From assembly GCF_003219795.1 (NCBI RefSeq), contig NZ_QJVC01000003.1:248001-312000 (forward strand): DNA of 64,000 nucleotides. The letters are read 5' to 3'. The stretch's first letter is position 1. Each line of letters opens with the position of its first letter. Of the stretch, positions 8,071-16,515 are shown in pieces. The notes under the pieces are model-generated. The model was given only the letters and a program-made list of their open reading frames with translations, ran no database searches and was not told the DNA's origin. Both the position numbers and the translations under genes were made by a program. Source of the DNA: Arthrobacter psychrolactophilus. GTDB taxonomy: Bacteria > Actinomycetota > Actinomycetes > Actinomycetales > Micrococcaceae.

Positions 8071-9222
8071 ATGTCTCAGACGGTATTGGCGCGTCTTCAC
8101 ACGAAGAACAAATTATTTTCCCCCCAGGCGAGGCTTTTTCCCAAGAAGGGAAAGTACCTCGCGCTTTTCGTGGCGGTGAGCATGTGCATGATGGCAGGAG
8201 CAGTTCCGTCTCACGCTGACACCACGGCAGCGACAGCCGAAGACCCGGGGCCCGCCGGCAGTTTTGCGTGGAAAGGATTCAACTGGCAGAAGCGGTTCTG
8301 GGGTGGCGCTCCGCAATACAACCAAAGTTTTGATCCGGCCAATGTCAGCAACCCCGATGCTAACGGCTACGTGACCTTGAAGATCTCCAATCCGAGCGGA
8401 TCGGCACCGGCGGGAGCCGAGCTCCAATCCACACGCCAAGGTTTCGGCTATGGGACGTACAGCACCACCGTGGAGAAGAACATCAACCTGCTCCAGAAAG
8501 AAGTGGTCTGGGGTTGCCTTTTCCCTTATGACCCCGAGGCAGCACCAGGGTTCAACGAGATCGATTTATGCGAAGCCTCGGCCTGGGGAGGCGGTGGTAG
8601 CTGGGGAGAGTCCTGGCCCGTTACCCAAGGACATGGTTACTGGTTTGATGCCAGCAAACCGGCCGGCCAAGGAAACAGCACCATCACCTTTGACGTGACC
8701 GACGATCTCATCCTGACTCACAAGCTGATCTGGGAGCCGGGTAAATTGACCTTCGAAACGTATGCCGGTGAAGGATATTCTGGCGCCTTGCTCAAGCGGA
8801 CCGTCATGCAGGGGGCTACTGTCCCCGTGCCTGCCAAGGAAGCCATCCACTTCAATCTTTGGGTCACAGGGGGCGGTGGTGGTGACCCGGCGCATGTGGT
8901 GCCGGAGACCGTCGTCGTGCGTGATTTCTCGTTTACTCCTCGGGCCGTCCCACCTCTTACGCTCACAGCACCCACACCGACCATCAGCGGAACCTTGCGG
9001 ACCGGCTCTACCTTGACGGCGAATACCGGAACGTGGACCACTGGAACTACTCTGCGGTACCAGTGGTACCGCTCGGGAACAGCCATCCCGGGAGCCACGG
9101 CCAAAACCTACAAGCTAGTTCAGGCCGATAAAGACGACACCATCAAGGTCCGGGTCACTGGTTCCAAGACCGGCTACACGACTGTCGCCAAGTACTCAGC
9201 CGCTACGGCACCCATAGGCTAG
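8071..9222 (+). CDS. Secreted GH16-like endoglucanase/glycosidase with C-terminal Ig-like domain
   Basis: Secreted enzyme of 383 residues. The start at 8071 is set by GGAGG eight bases upstream. Long signal peptide with a basic N-region, hydrophobic core at about 30-44 and cleavage near SHA/DT (about 49). A concanavalin-like domain covers about 60-300; the catalytic signature reads NEIDLCEA with E163, D165 and E168, the ExDxxE form of GH16 laminarinase-type enzymes. The last about 80 residues form an Ig-like repeat (PTPTISGTLRTGSTL through YQWYRSG to VTGSKTGYT) common on actinobacterial exoproteins. Likely trims a beta-glucan-like or self-made polysaccharide. It converges on the GT2 synthase block. 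Confidence 0.8.
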   Translation: MSQTVLARLHTKNKLFSPQARLFPKKGKYLALFVAVSMCMMAGAVPSHADTTAATAEDPGPAGSFAWKGFNWQKRFWGGAPQYNQSFDPANVSNPDANGYVTLKISNPSGSAPAGAELQSTRQGFGYGTYSTTVEKNINLLQKEVVWGCLFPYDPEAAPGFNEIDLCEASAWGGGGSWGESWPVTQGHGYWFDASKPAGQGNSTITFDVTDDLILTHKLIWEPGKLTFETYAGEGYSGALLKRTVMQGATVPVPAKEAIHFNLWVTGGGGGDPAHVVPETVVVRDFSFTPRAVPPLTLTAPTPTISGTLRTGSTLTANTGTWTTGTTLRYQWYRSGTAIPGATAKTYKLVQADKDDTIKVRVTGSKTGYTTVAKYSAATAPIG

Positions 9223-9233
9223 CCGGTCCATTC

Positions 9234-9271
9234 TGCTGGGAACCGTGGCGAAACGTCAACGGTTCCCAGCA
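9234..9271. terminator. Bidirectional stem-loop terminator between convergent genes
   Basis: Perfect 13-bp stem (9234-9246 with 9259-9271), 12-base loop, located between the GH16 stop (9222) and the stop of the convergent small gene (9294). Position and strength suit a shared terminator although T-runs are short. Confidence 0.75.
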
Positions 9272-9293
9272 ACATCAAGCTTAGAGATTGTGG

Positions 9294-9458
9294 CTATGAC
9301 TTTTGGGCTCGCACCGGAACGATGCGCTTGATTGCCATGCCGAGTGCCAGCATCGCGAAGGCTGCAAGCGCGAACCAAAATAGTTGACCTGCACCGGTCA
9401 TCGCAAGAGCGGCCGATCCTGCTCCTGCTGCCATGGGGGCTGTGGGGTTGTTGTACAT
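9294..9458 (-). CDS. 54-residue membrane peptide with LAxTG sortase-like motif
   Basis: Small gene five bases after the GT2 stop codon, on the same strand, so almost certainly translated with it. The product has a short polar/Ala-Gly N-terminus, then LAMTG (residues 18-22), a hydrophobic helix (about 25-43) and a basic tail (KRIVPVR). That order (pentapeptide, membrane helix, positive tail) is the layout of a cell-wall sorting signal; class E sortases of actinobacteria recognise LAxTG. What is missing is an N-terminal signal peptide and any cargo, so it may instead be a bare membrane subunit of the synthase. Upstream AAAGAAAG could serve as a weak ribosome site. Too short for routine gene finders. 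Confidence 0.65.
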   Translation of the reverse strand: MYNNPTAPMAAGAGSAALAMTGAGQLFWFALAAFAMLALGMAIKRIVPVRAQKS

Positions 9459-9463
9459 GATGA

Positions 9464-10612
9464 TTACCAGACTTTCTTTTTGTTGAAGAGTGCATCCATG
9501 TAGGCCTTGGCGTGAACCACCTGCAGGAAAAGGTCAATGATTGTTTCGTACATGGTGGCCGCCAGGAGCATGTATTTCCAGCCTCTCAGCCGTACTGTCA
9601 CGATCCGTTCGATCACGAAGACGCCGGTCACAGCCATCCAGAAGGCGTGGATATGCAGGCCCTGACCTGATCCAAGGGCGACGGCGATCGATGAGAAATA
9701 CGCCATAGTCACCAAGACGCCAATCATCGAGAGCACTTGGCGGCCCCAGTAGGGACGGGTGATCTTGGTCCAGCCGTACTGCACACAGTTCTCCACCGCT
9801 CCCCTCTTCCAGCGGAGGCGCTGAGCCCACAGTTCACGCCAGGTGGGCATGACCTCGGTGACCAAGGTGCAATCGGCAGGTGAGGCAATGCTGTAACCAA
9901 GAGTGAGTAGCGCGAAGGACAATTCGTTATCTTCGGTGAGAACCGAGGTGTCATAGATGCCGCCGTGGCCGTTGCCAGCCGGCAGATGCCCCAGGATCCT
10001 AGCCGCGGAGACGCCCTGCAGTGTGCGGACACGGAACAGTGCAGCCGTGCCTGTGACGACCAGGCACTTTCCGTGGAGCCGCTTCACATCCCTGGCATAT
10101 CGGGCGTACTCATTACGTTGCAGGTGTCCAACGAATCCGCCACCGGGACCGCCACGAAAGACACCCCCGACGGCGCCAAGGTTGTCATTGGAGGTCAGGT
10201 GGCGCACGGCGTTCTCGATGAAGTCCGGCGACAATTGGGAATCGGCGTCCTGTACCAGAATCAGATCATCCGGATCGGCGTCTGCGAGGATCCCATTGAG
10301 TGCGAAGTTCAGCGCACCGGCTTTCTTGTCAGTGTTTCCCACGGTACTGATGACCTCGGCGCCGAAATCTGCGGCGAGCTGCTCTGTGGCATCCGTGCAG
10401 TTATCCGCAATAACGATCACGCGGTCCGGACGGCGCGTCTGCAGTCCCAACGATTCGAGGGTCTCGATAATCGCCTCGGCTTCATTATGGGCGGGGACCA
10501 GAACAGTCACAACTCCGCCACCGGCACGATGCGCGCCTCGGTGGAAGTCCGCGGGGACCTGCTGCAAAGCGCTGGGAAGTTTCCCTGCATCAATCATCGT
10601 TTGGTGTTGCAT
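9464..10612 (-). CDS. Processive family-2 glycosyltransferase (polysaccharide synthase type)
   Basis: Membrane-bound polymerising glycosyltransferase of 382 residues. The catalytic GT-A domain carries VPAHNE near 39-44, DAD at 122-124 (metal/nucleotide binding), TED at 226-228 (general base) and QRLRW at 264-268, the Q-x-x-R-W signature of cellulose, hyaluronan and poly-GlcNAc synthases. Two to three C-terminal membrane helices follow (about 293-375). There is no N-terminal helix. ATG start with GGGGAGGA upstream. It is coupled to the LAxTG peptide and sits beside a secreted glycosidase and a two-histidine-kinase system, which together suggest a regulated exopolysaccharide. Sugar donor and product are unknown. 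Confidence 0.88.
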   Translation of the reverse strand: MQHQTMIDAGKLPSALQQVPADFHRGAHRAGGGVVTVLVPAHNEAEAIIETLESLGLQTRRPDRVIVIADNCTDATEQLAADFGAEVISTVGNTDKKAGALNFALNGILADADPDDLILVQDADSQLSPDFIENAVRHLTSNDNLGAVGGVFRGGPGGGFVGHLQRNEYARYARDVKRLHGKCLVVTGTAALFRVRTLQGVSAARILGHLPAGNGHGGIYDTSVLTEDNELSFALLTLGYSIASPADCTLVTEVMPTWRELWAQRLRWKRGAVENCVQYGWTKITRPYWGRQVLSMIGVLVTMAYFSSIAVALGSGQGLHIHAFWMAVTGVFVIERIVTVRLRGWKYMLLAATMYETIIDLFLQVVHAKAYMDALFNKKKVW

Positions 10613-10803
10613 CGGATTCCTCCCCGCGGGCTAGTTTCGCTGTCATTGATTACTTTGACAGCGGCAACTTAACCAACGGATAAGAAACAGTCAGGAATGA
10701 AACAGGACTACCGCAGGACTGGCGCAGGGAATGCTCAAGACACCACAACAGGGCGTGATCGTTGCACGCATTGACGTCTCGTTTGCCGCGTTAAACCACG
10801 AAT

Positions 10804-10821
10804 GGCCCCTCTCAGGGGGCC
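10804..10821 (-). terminator. Possible stem-loop terminator after the HPt-like gene
   Basis: GGCCCC (10804-10809) pairs with GGGGCC (10816-10821) across a six-base loop, 18 bases past the HPt-like stop codon on the minus strand. The following sequence has only a short ATT/TTTAA stretch, so termination strength is doubtful. Confidence 0.4.
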
Positions 10822-10838
10822 ACCTGCCAGCTGATAAC

Positions 10839-11222
10839 TCACATCTGTGTACTTGGGGCCGGATCAATATAGGACGTGGTCAATTGCCACGCCGTCTGAT
10901 TCCCACACGCTTTCAGCGCAGCCAATCTCTTGGCCGTTACGGAGGGGCACCCGGATCCCAGGAGTTGAATCAAGTCATTGGTCAGCTTTCCCAATTGGGC
11001 TGCACCCACCATCAGGGCGGAACTGCGCAGGCTCAATGCTGAGTCCAAGGCTTCCTCGTCATGGCCGGAGCTGACGGCGTCGTAAATCCGATCAAATCGC
11101 CCAGGCCACATCTCTACGTACCTGCACACAAAATTGCGGCAGAGCTCCCGCTCTCCATCGAGAGATTCCTCGAGAGAGTTCAGCGTGGCCGTGCAAACGA
11201 GGGGCAATCGAGCAGCTGCCAT
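10839..11222 (-). CDS. HPt-like domain protein lacking the phospho-accepting histidine
   Basis: Small protein of 127 residues built as a single four-helix histidine-phosphotransfer-like domain (LNSLEESLDGERELCRNF, then MWPGRFDRIYDAV, then ALDSALSLRSSALMVGA). In true HPt proteins the third block reads A-H-x-L-K-G-S; here the His position is Leu (A-L-S-L-R-S-S), so it should not carry phosphate. The start at 11222 puts the domain at the N-terminus; a longer frame to 11363 adds sequence that does not look like the family. Next to two histidine kinases and a response regulator, it may act as a binding or sequestering partner instead of a phosphorelay step (inference). Confidence 0.6.
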   Translation of the reverse strand: MAAARLPLVCTATLNSLEESLDGERELCRNFVCRYVEMWPGRFDRIYDAVSSGHDEEALDSALSLRSSALMVGAAQLGKLTNDLIQLLGSGCPSVTAKRLAALKACGNQTAWQLTTSYIDPAPSTQM

Positions 11223-11410
11223 TCTCTTTGTACGCCTCCCTGCCGCGTGGTGATGCCCTAGTAGACGTGCCTTGAATATCAACCATAACGCCCCGAAGGG
11301 TGGAAGTAACGAGTATTTTGGCTCCTGCCCAACGACTTGCGTGAAGCTTAAGCAAACCCTCAATCAAGGCCAAGTTGCCCTAACCTTTCGGCCAGCCTCT
11401 CGGCTGTTTC

Positions 11411-11441
11411 CTTGAGCATCTTGAGCTTTTCTTGAGCATTC
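11411..11441 (-). promoter_or_regulatory. Three direct CTTGAGC repeats upstream of the HPt-like gene
   Basis: CTTGAGC occurs at 11411-11417, 11420-11426 and 11431-11437, spaced 9 and 11 bases, similar to OmpR/PhoB-type direct-repeat boxes. The 12-mer TCTTGAGCATTC at 11430-11441 recurs inverted at 10729-10740 in front of the GT2 gene. The response regulator at 15292 is the obvious candidate binder. Confidence 0.4.
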
Positions 11442-11464
11442 GCACTGTTCCTCAAAATCAAGCT

Positions 11465-13180
11465 TTACGGTGCGTCTTGACGTGCGACTTTGCCCGCAGG
11501 GCTACGTGCAGGGATGCTGCCGGCAGGGCTCAGGCATCCCGGCAGGACAAAACTCACTGTGGTGCCGGCGCCTTTTTTGCTGAGCAGGCTAATGGTGCCG
11601 CCGTGCTTAGCAACAATAGTCTTGGAGATCATCAACCCCAACCCGATGCCCGGGATGGCGCGCTGCACGGCAGACCGTGCTCGAAAAAACTTACTGAACG
11701 CCTGAGCTTGTTCTTCGCTGTTCATTCCCATGCCCGTGTCCTGAACCTGACACCGCAAATCAGTGCCGTGTGCCGTGACGCTCACCGATACGGTTCCGCC
11801 GTCGGGCGAGTATTTAACGGCATTAGATACCAAGTTATCCAGCACCTGTCCTATCCGCCGGGAATCGATGAATGCTTGCACAGGTGCCTGAACCTGTGAG
11901 TTCAGCGTGACATGGTTGCGTTCGGCCATAGGAGCCGCCGAGGCCAGAGCGTCCGCGACGAGCTGACTGACGTCAACCCGTGTCAGTTCCAGTGTCAGCG
12001 AATCTGTGCTCAGCAGGTCCGCGACAAGTGAACTCAATCGATCCACATTCCGTGAGGCAATGTCGAGGTAACTGTGGATATCTTGCGGGAGCTCCTCCGA
12101 CTCCTCCAGTACCAGGTCCAGATAGCCTCGGATTGAGGTCAAGGGAGTCCGGAATTCATGAGAGACATTTGCCACGAAGTCGTTTTTCGCTTTCAGGGCT
12201 GCCACCATGTCCGTCACATCATGGAAGGCGATGACGGCGCCGTCGAACTTCCCTTGCTCATCCCTCATGGGGCGTGCCGCGGTGGACACGGCACGGGCCT
12301 TGTCCCCAGCTCCCAGCCACACCTGATAATTAGTGAATTCCTCTCCCCTGATGGCGCGCCGCACCGGGCGTTCCTCAGCCGCCACGGGGCTAGTGGCATC
12401 CACAGCGAAAACCAACAACTCTTTTTCCTGCGGATCGGAAACATCTGCAGGAAGGGCGTACGTGTGCAGGGCCCGCTGGGTGGCGTTCATCAGCATGTCA
12501 TTACCCTCTGCATCCACCACCACCACGCCGACAGCGACAGTATCAACCACTGTTTCCAAGAGTCGTTCGCGCTGCTGGCTACTCTCAAGCGCTGCTCGCA
12601 GCTGAACATCTTTAGCTTCCAGCGTCTTACGCTGGCGGTTCATGGTGTTGGTAACACCAACAACCGTGGTGGCGTAGGCCAGAACCACTATTGGAAAGAG
12701 TAACGGCCTGACCAGTTGTTCAATCGTGAAACCAAAAGGGGACGTGACTAAGGGCAGCCAGACGATGAGCAACGCTGCCACCACGCTGACTGCGACGGAC
12801 GTTCGTTTTGCCAGTCCCGATGACGCCAGCCAAAAAACGGGAAAGAAGATGAGCAGCCCAACAGCCGTAAGAAACTGTTGATTCCCTCCACGGAATAGCC
12901 CGACGGCAATGAAATCCAGATACGGGATGACCAGGACGGCAGCAGCTGGAAGCCTCTCCCAGGGGACGGCGAAGGAAGCAATGAGCAACAGGACATGCAT
13001 CACAAGGGCGGCCACAAACAACGGTTGCTGCAACGACTGGGGATAGATGGTGGCGGCAATCAGGACAGCGACCACCATGATGAGGGACAACGGAAGTTGT
13101 GTCAGAAAGACCCGTTTCCGCTCCCCCTGCAGCCGGAAAAATCTATTGCCTGACTGCTCCCGCGCACCGACGTCCATCAT
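11465..13180 (-). CDS. Sensor histidine kinase with integral-membrane sensor and PAS domain (copy 1)
   Basis: Membrane kinase of about 571 residues. Numbering from the longest start (13192): about six hydrophobic helices (31-182) with very short loops, so the signal is probably sensed in or at the membrane; a PAS-like domain (about 205-325, VVVVDAEGNDMLMNATQR); HisKA with the phospho-acceptor His345 in VSHEFRTPL; and the HATPase domain with N-box NLVSNAVKYSPDGG, DTGMGM (485-490) and GIGLGL (515-520). The start at 13180 is preferred because AAGGA lies 11 bases upstream, whereas at 13192 it touches the start codon. It is a tandem paralogue of the kinase at 13406 and probably phosphorylates the divergent regulator at 15292. 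Confidence 0.92.
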   Translation of the reverse strand: MMDVGAREQSGNRFFRLQGERKRVFLTQLPLSLIMVVAVLIAATIYPQSLQQPLFVAALVMHVLLLIASFAVPWERLPAAAVLVIPYLDFIAVGLFRGGNQQFLTAVGLLIFFPVFWLASSGLAKRTSVAVSVVAALLIVWLPLVTSPFGFTIEQLVRPLLFPIVVLAYATTVVGVTNTMNRQRKTLEAKDVQLRAALESSQQRERLLETVVDTVAVGVVVVDAEGNDMLMNATQRALHTYALPADVSDPQEKELLVFAVDATSPVAAEERPVRRAIRGEEFTNYQVWLGAGDKARAVSTAARPMRDEQGKFDGAVIAFHDVTDMVAALKAKNDFVANVSHEFRTPLTSIRGYLDLVLEESEELPQDIHSYLDIASRNVDRLSSLVADLLSTDSLTLELTRVDVSQLVADALASAAPMAERNHVTLNSQVQAPVQAFIDSRRIGQVLDNLVSNAVKYSPDGGTVSVSVTAHGTDLRCQVQDTGMGMNSEEQAQAFSKFFRARSAVQRAIPGIGLGLMISKTIVAKHGGTISLLSKKGAGTTVSFVLPGCLSPAGSIPARSPAGKVARQDAP

Positions 13181-13225
13181 GATTGTTTCCATCCTTCAAA
13201 GTCGCTGCCCTACGAGCTACCGTGG

Positions 13226-13258
13226 CCATACGAGAATTCGATGCGATGTCTCGTATGG
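13226..13258. promoter_or_regulatory. 10-bp inverted repeat between the two kinase genes
   Basis: CCATACGAGA (13226-13235) pairs with TCTCGTATGG (13249-13258) across 13 bases. It lies 34 bases before the first kinase gene's possible start and after the stop of the second, so it could be a terminator or an operator. A GATAATGCCA block at 13311-13320 recurs at 15196-15205, at nearly the same distance before the second kinase gene. Confidence 0.45.
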
Positions 13259-13405
13259 CGTCAAGCTGCTTACGGCCATCGCACAATCAGTGCGAGGAAC
13301 CACCGCTATCGATAATGCCACACAGCCACACGCCCCGAATGAAAATATCGACTGAAACTGTGGCCACTTTCAAACGATGCCGGGTGCCCCTCTCCAAGGA
13401 GAGAA

Positions 13406-15085
13406 CTATTCTGGTTCCGGGAAAGAATCGATGACGCACGCGGGAATCACGAAGCTCATAGTGGTTCCCACTCCCAATTCGCTCTCCATGGACAAAACAC
13501 CTCCGTGGGTGTCGATGATGCTCTTGGAGATCATCAGACCCAGGCCAATACCCGGAATGCCGCGTTCCACGGCGGTCCCCGCCCGGAAGAACTTTTGAAA
13601 AGCGCCCGCTTGCTCAGAACTGTTCATGCCCAAGCCTGTGTCGCTAATACGGCAGTGCAGATCGGTGCCATCTGTCCATGCGCGAACGGTAAGTGTTCCG
13701 CCATCTGGGGAGTACTTCACGGCATTGGAGATCAAGTTATCCACCACCTGGCTGATGCGAACGCCGTCGACCAGGGCTAGTAGTGGTTCCTCGCACTGCC
13801 AGTCGACGGCCACGGAGTTTGCGGCAGCGCCCGGAGCTGCCGAGGCGATACTGTCGGACAGGAGGTGGTTCATATTGGTGGGCGTGCGCTCCACCGTGAT
13901 AGCTGAGGTTACGAGAAGGTCGGACACGAGACCGCCGAGACGTTCGGCATTTCGGTCTGCAATCTTCAGATATTGGCTCACCTCCGGGGGATGCAAATCT
14001 GGAGTCTCAAGCGCCAAATCAAGGTACGACTGGATTGCCGTCAACGGTGTGCGGAATTCATGGGACACATTTGCTACAAAGTCGTTCTTTGCCGACAAGG
14101 CGTTGACCATGTCGGTGACATCGTGGAAGGCGATGACGGCCCCTTCACTTCTTCCATCGTCGTGCCGCATGATGCGAGCAGTCGTAGACAGGGCTCGTGC
14201 CTTCTCGCCGGTGCCGATCCAGATTTGGTAATTGGTGAATGATTCCCCGTTGATGGCACGTCTGACGGGTCGCGCTTCGGGTGCCAACGCAACCCTGTCT
14301 GGAGTAAAGAGCAGGAGTTCCTTCTCTTCGGGGTCGGCGATGTCATGGGGCTTCCCCAAGGAGTGAATGGCTGCCTGCGCTGAATTCATCAAGCGGTCAT
14401 GTCCATCAGCGTCCACCACCACTACGCCGACTCCTACCGTGTCAACAACCGTTTCAAGGAGCAGCTCACGGTGTTGGCTCTCGGCAAGCGCTGCGCGGAG
14501 GAGTTTATCCTTGGCCAGCAAGGAATTGCGTTGCCCGTCCATGCTGGTCGTTAACACCACCACGGTAATCGCGAAAGCGAGCATCATGAAGGGAAAGAGT
14601 ATCGGTCTGATCAAGGCTTCGGCGCTGACCTGGCCCGACTGGAACACGGGATTCCAAATAATCAGCAAACTCGCCACTGTGCTGGAGGCTATGGACGTTT
14701 TGGGTGCCACTCCAGAGGCGCAGAGCCAGAAGATCGGAAATAGCGTGAGCATGCCGGCCGAAGAAAGCAAGGTCTGAGTGCCCTCACGGAACAATGCAAC
14801 GGCAAGAAAATCCATATAGGGGATGGCAAGAAACGAGGACGGGTGCAGTTTGTCCCAAGGGACGGCAAGGCAGGCCAGCATTAAGAAGAGGTTCAACCAC
14901 AAGCTGACCATCAATTGGCCGTTACTCAAGAGCCCCGGATATAAGATGCCCAGCAGAATAGCAGCCAGAGACATGGTCAGGAAGAACGGAAGCTGAGCCA
15001 ACATCACGCGTACCCGTTGGGATCGCTGGTAGAAAAGCCGGCCAATGAGCTGATTTGTAGGTGTGTCAGTCAAGATTTCTTCCAT
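13406..15085 (-). CDS. Sensor histidine kinase, tandem paralogue (copy 2)
   Basis: 559-residue kinase with the same plan as its neighbour: multi-helix membrane N-terminus (about 30-180), PAS-like domain (VVVVDADGHDRLMNSAQ), HisKA with His342 in NVSHEFRTPLTA, and HATPase with NLISNAVKYSPDGG and GIGLGLMISKSI. Many segments match copy 1 word for word, showing a local duplication, while the membrane part has diverged more, as expected if the two sense different cues. ATG at 15085 with GAAAGAAAG upstream. It is divergent from the response regulator gene at 15292, with 206 bases between them. Confidence 0.92.
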   Translation of the reverse strand: MEEILTDTPTNQLIGRLFYQRSQRVRVMLAQLPFFLTMSLAAILLGILYPGLLSNGQLMVSLWLNLFLMLACLAVPWDKLHPSSFLAIPYMDFLAVALFREGTQTLLSSAGMLTLFPIFWLCASGVAPKTSIASSTVASLLIIWNPVFQSGQVSAEALIRPILFPFMMLAFAITVVVLTTSMDGQRNSLLAKDKLLRAALAESQHRELLLETVVDTVGVGVVVVDADGHDRLMNSAQAAIHSLGKPHDIADPEEKELLLFTPDRVALAPEARPVRRAINGESFTNYQIWIGTGEKARALSTTARIMRHDDGRSEGAVIAFHDVTDMVNALSAKNDFVANVSHEFRTPLTAIQSYLDLALETPDLHPPEVSQYLKIADRNAERLGGLVSDLLVTSAITVERTPTNMNHLLSDSIASAAPGAAANSVAVDWQCEEPLLALVDGVRISQVVDNLISNAVKYSPDGGTLTVRAWTDGTDLHCRISDTGLGMNSSEQAGAFQKFFRAGTAVERGIPGIGLGLMISKSIIDTHGGVLSMESELGVGTTMSFVIPACVIDSFPEPE

Positions 15086-15291
15086 TGATAATCTTTCTTT
15101 CCCCTGGTGAAGTTCTGGCCACTAAGAGTCTGCAGAGCAGCTCATGTTCAAAATTGATGATCGGAGCGGGAAGAATCCAGAGGGTCGCCACCTTAGATAA
15201 TGCCATACTGGAGATACGAACGGGCGTGGGGCCCAACGGTCTTGCATGACAGCAGCAATTTCTAGGTTTTTAGTGATTTAGTGGGGGAAAA

Positions 15292-16104
15292 ATGGACAGT
15301 CCTCGTGTGGCGGTCATCGTTGAGGATGACCAAGATATCCGGGAACTAATCAGCGTTGTTCTCAACCAATCGGGTTTTGAGGTTCACGCTGCCAGCACCG
15401 GTGCCTCTGGTGTCGAAGCCGTACGGGTCAACAATCCTGCCATTGTGACCCTGGATCTGGGTCTGCCGGACATTGACGGCTTCGAAGTCGCGCGGCAAAT
15501 CCGCCTGTTTAGTGACGCCTACATCATTATGCTCACGGGCCGGGCAGATGAAATGGATACCCTTCTCGGGTTGGAAACCGGTGCCGATGATTACCTCACC
15601 AAGCCCTTCCGACCCAGGGAGCTGAGGGCAAGGGTCAGTGCAATGATGCGCCGTCCCAGATTTGCCGGCGATGGGCCGCCCACGGCAGCAGTGGCAAGTA
15701 CCTCGGTGCCTGAGTCAGTCACTTCGGATGTTGCACCTCACAGCCAGACGATGAACTCGGCGAGCGATGGAGCATCTGCAAGTGTCCCGAAGGTAGTTAA
15801 TGGCCTGATGTTGAACAGCGGGGACCGTACCGCGGAAGTAGACGGTACTGAGCTGGAGTTGACTCGCACCGAATTTGATCTTCTCCACGCACTCGTGGAC
15901 AGCGGCAAGCAGGTGCGCACCAAGTCTGACTTGGTGCGCCGCCTCCGCGGTGAGGAATACGACGTCGGCTCCTACATCAGCGATGCGGACGAACGGACCA
16001 TTGAGGTCCACGTCGCAAACTTGCGCCGAAAATTGGGCGATGATCCACGAGAACCTCGCTGGATCAAGACCGTCCGAGGTGTGGGTTACCGCCTGGTTCA
16101 TTAG
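15292..16104 (+). CDS. OmpR/PhoB-family response regulator
   Basis: 270-residue DNA-binding response regulator. Receiver domain at 1-120 with the acidic pocket EDD (11-13), phospho-acceptor Asp55 in TLDLGLPD, Thr82 and Lys104 (LTKPF). A Ser/Ala/Thr-rich linker of about 50 residues (about 122-172) is longer than usual. The C-terminal winged helix (about 178-270) ends in the characteristic VRGVGYRLVH. ATG start right after GGGGGA. As the only regulator beside two hybrid-free kinases, it is likely the shared output of both. Probable targets include the GT2 and HPt-like promoters carrying CTTGAGC motifs. Confidence 0.93.
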   Translation: MDSPRVAVIVEDDQDIRELISVVLNQSGFEVHAASTGASGVEAVRVNNPAIVTLDLGLPDIDGFEVARQIRLFSDAYIIMLTGRADEMDTLLGLETGADDYLTKPFRPRELRARVSAMMRRPRFAGDGPPTAAVASTSVPESVTSDVAPHSQTMNSASDGASASVPKVVNGLMLNSGDRTAEVDGTELELTRTEFDLLHALVDSGKQVRTKSDLVRRLRGEEYDVGSYISDADERTIEVHVANLRRKLGDDPREPRWIKTVRGVGYRLVH

Positions 16105-16226
16105 ACGGCGACTCGAGGCTGATCCCGACAGGCTCCTGATACCCGCTGCATACTCGCGGTTACCGGTTCCTCTGCGGTGCTCACTTCAAATCTGTTGAGG
16201 GCCATGGACGGCAGTGGCCTGTTGCC

Positions 16227-16505
16227 ATGAGTCAGGTTGAAAAGGATTCTGGCAACCGATCGCGTTTTCAGGTTCTCACCGGGCTGTCACTCGAAGTCTG
16301 CTGCGCCGATCAGGAGCAGATCGATCCGTTGTGAGAGGTCCTTTCCAGTCTGCCAGGGGCCAAAGAATGCGGCTGGGGTGGACTGTTTTGGCGTGAGCCG
16401 GCAGATATAGCCGCAGAATATGGACAAGTTGTTGTAGCACCTGTGCGCGTTTCACGGATGCGGGAGATGAAGAAAATCATCATGCTTTCAAGCCGACGGG
16501 CCTAA
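16227..16505 (+). pseudogene. Small open frame interrupted by one in-frame TGA
   Basis: From ATG 16227 the frame runs to TAA at 16503, 92 codons, with a single TGA at codon 36 (16332-16334). Both sides read like ordinary protein (SRFQVLTGLSLEVC before; GGLFWREPADIAAEYGQVVV after), so this is probably a small conserved gene with one nonsense mutation. No selenocysteine-type hairpin was recognised. The frame is also open upstream to 16140. Nothing else was seen in 16105-16515. Confidence 0.4.
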
Positions 16506-16515
16506 AAGGAAATAC

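Noticed and set aside
16227-16505. Selenocysteine interpretation of the in-frame TGA
   Set aside because: No selenocysteine-insertion-like hairpin or redox motif was recognised, and a nonsense mutation is simpler.
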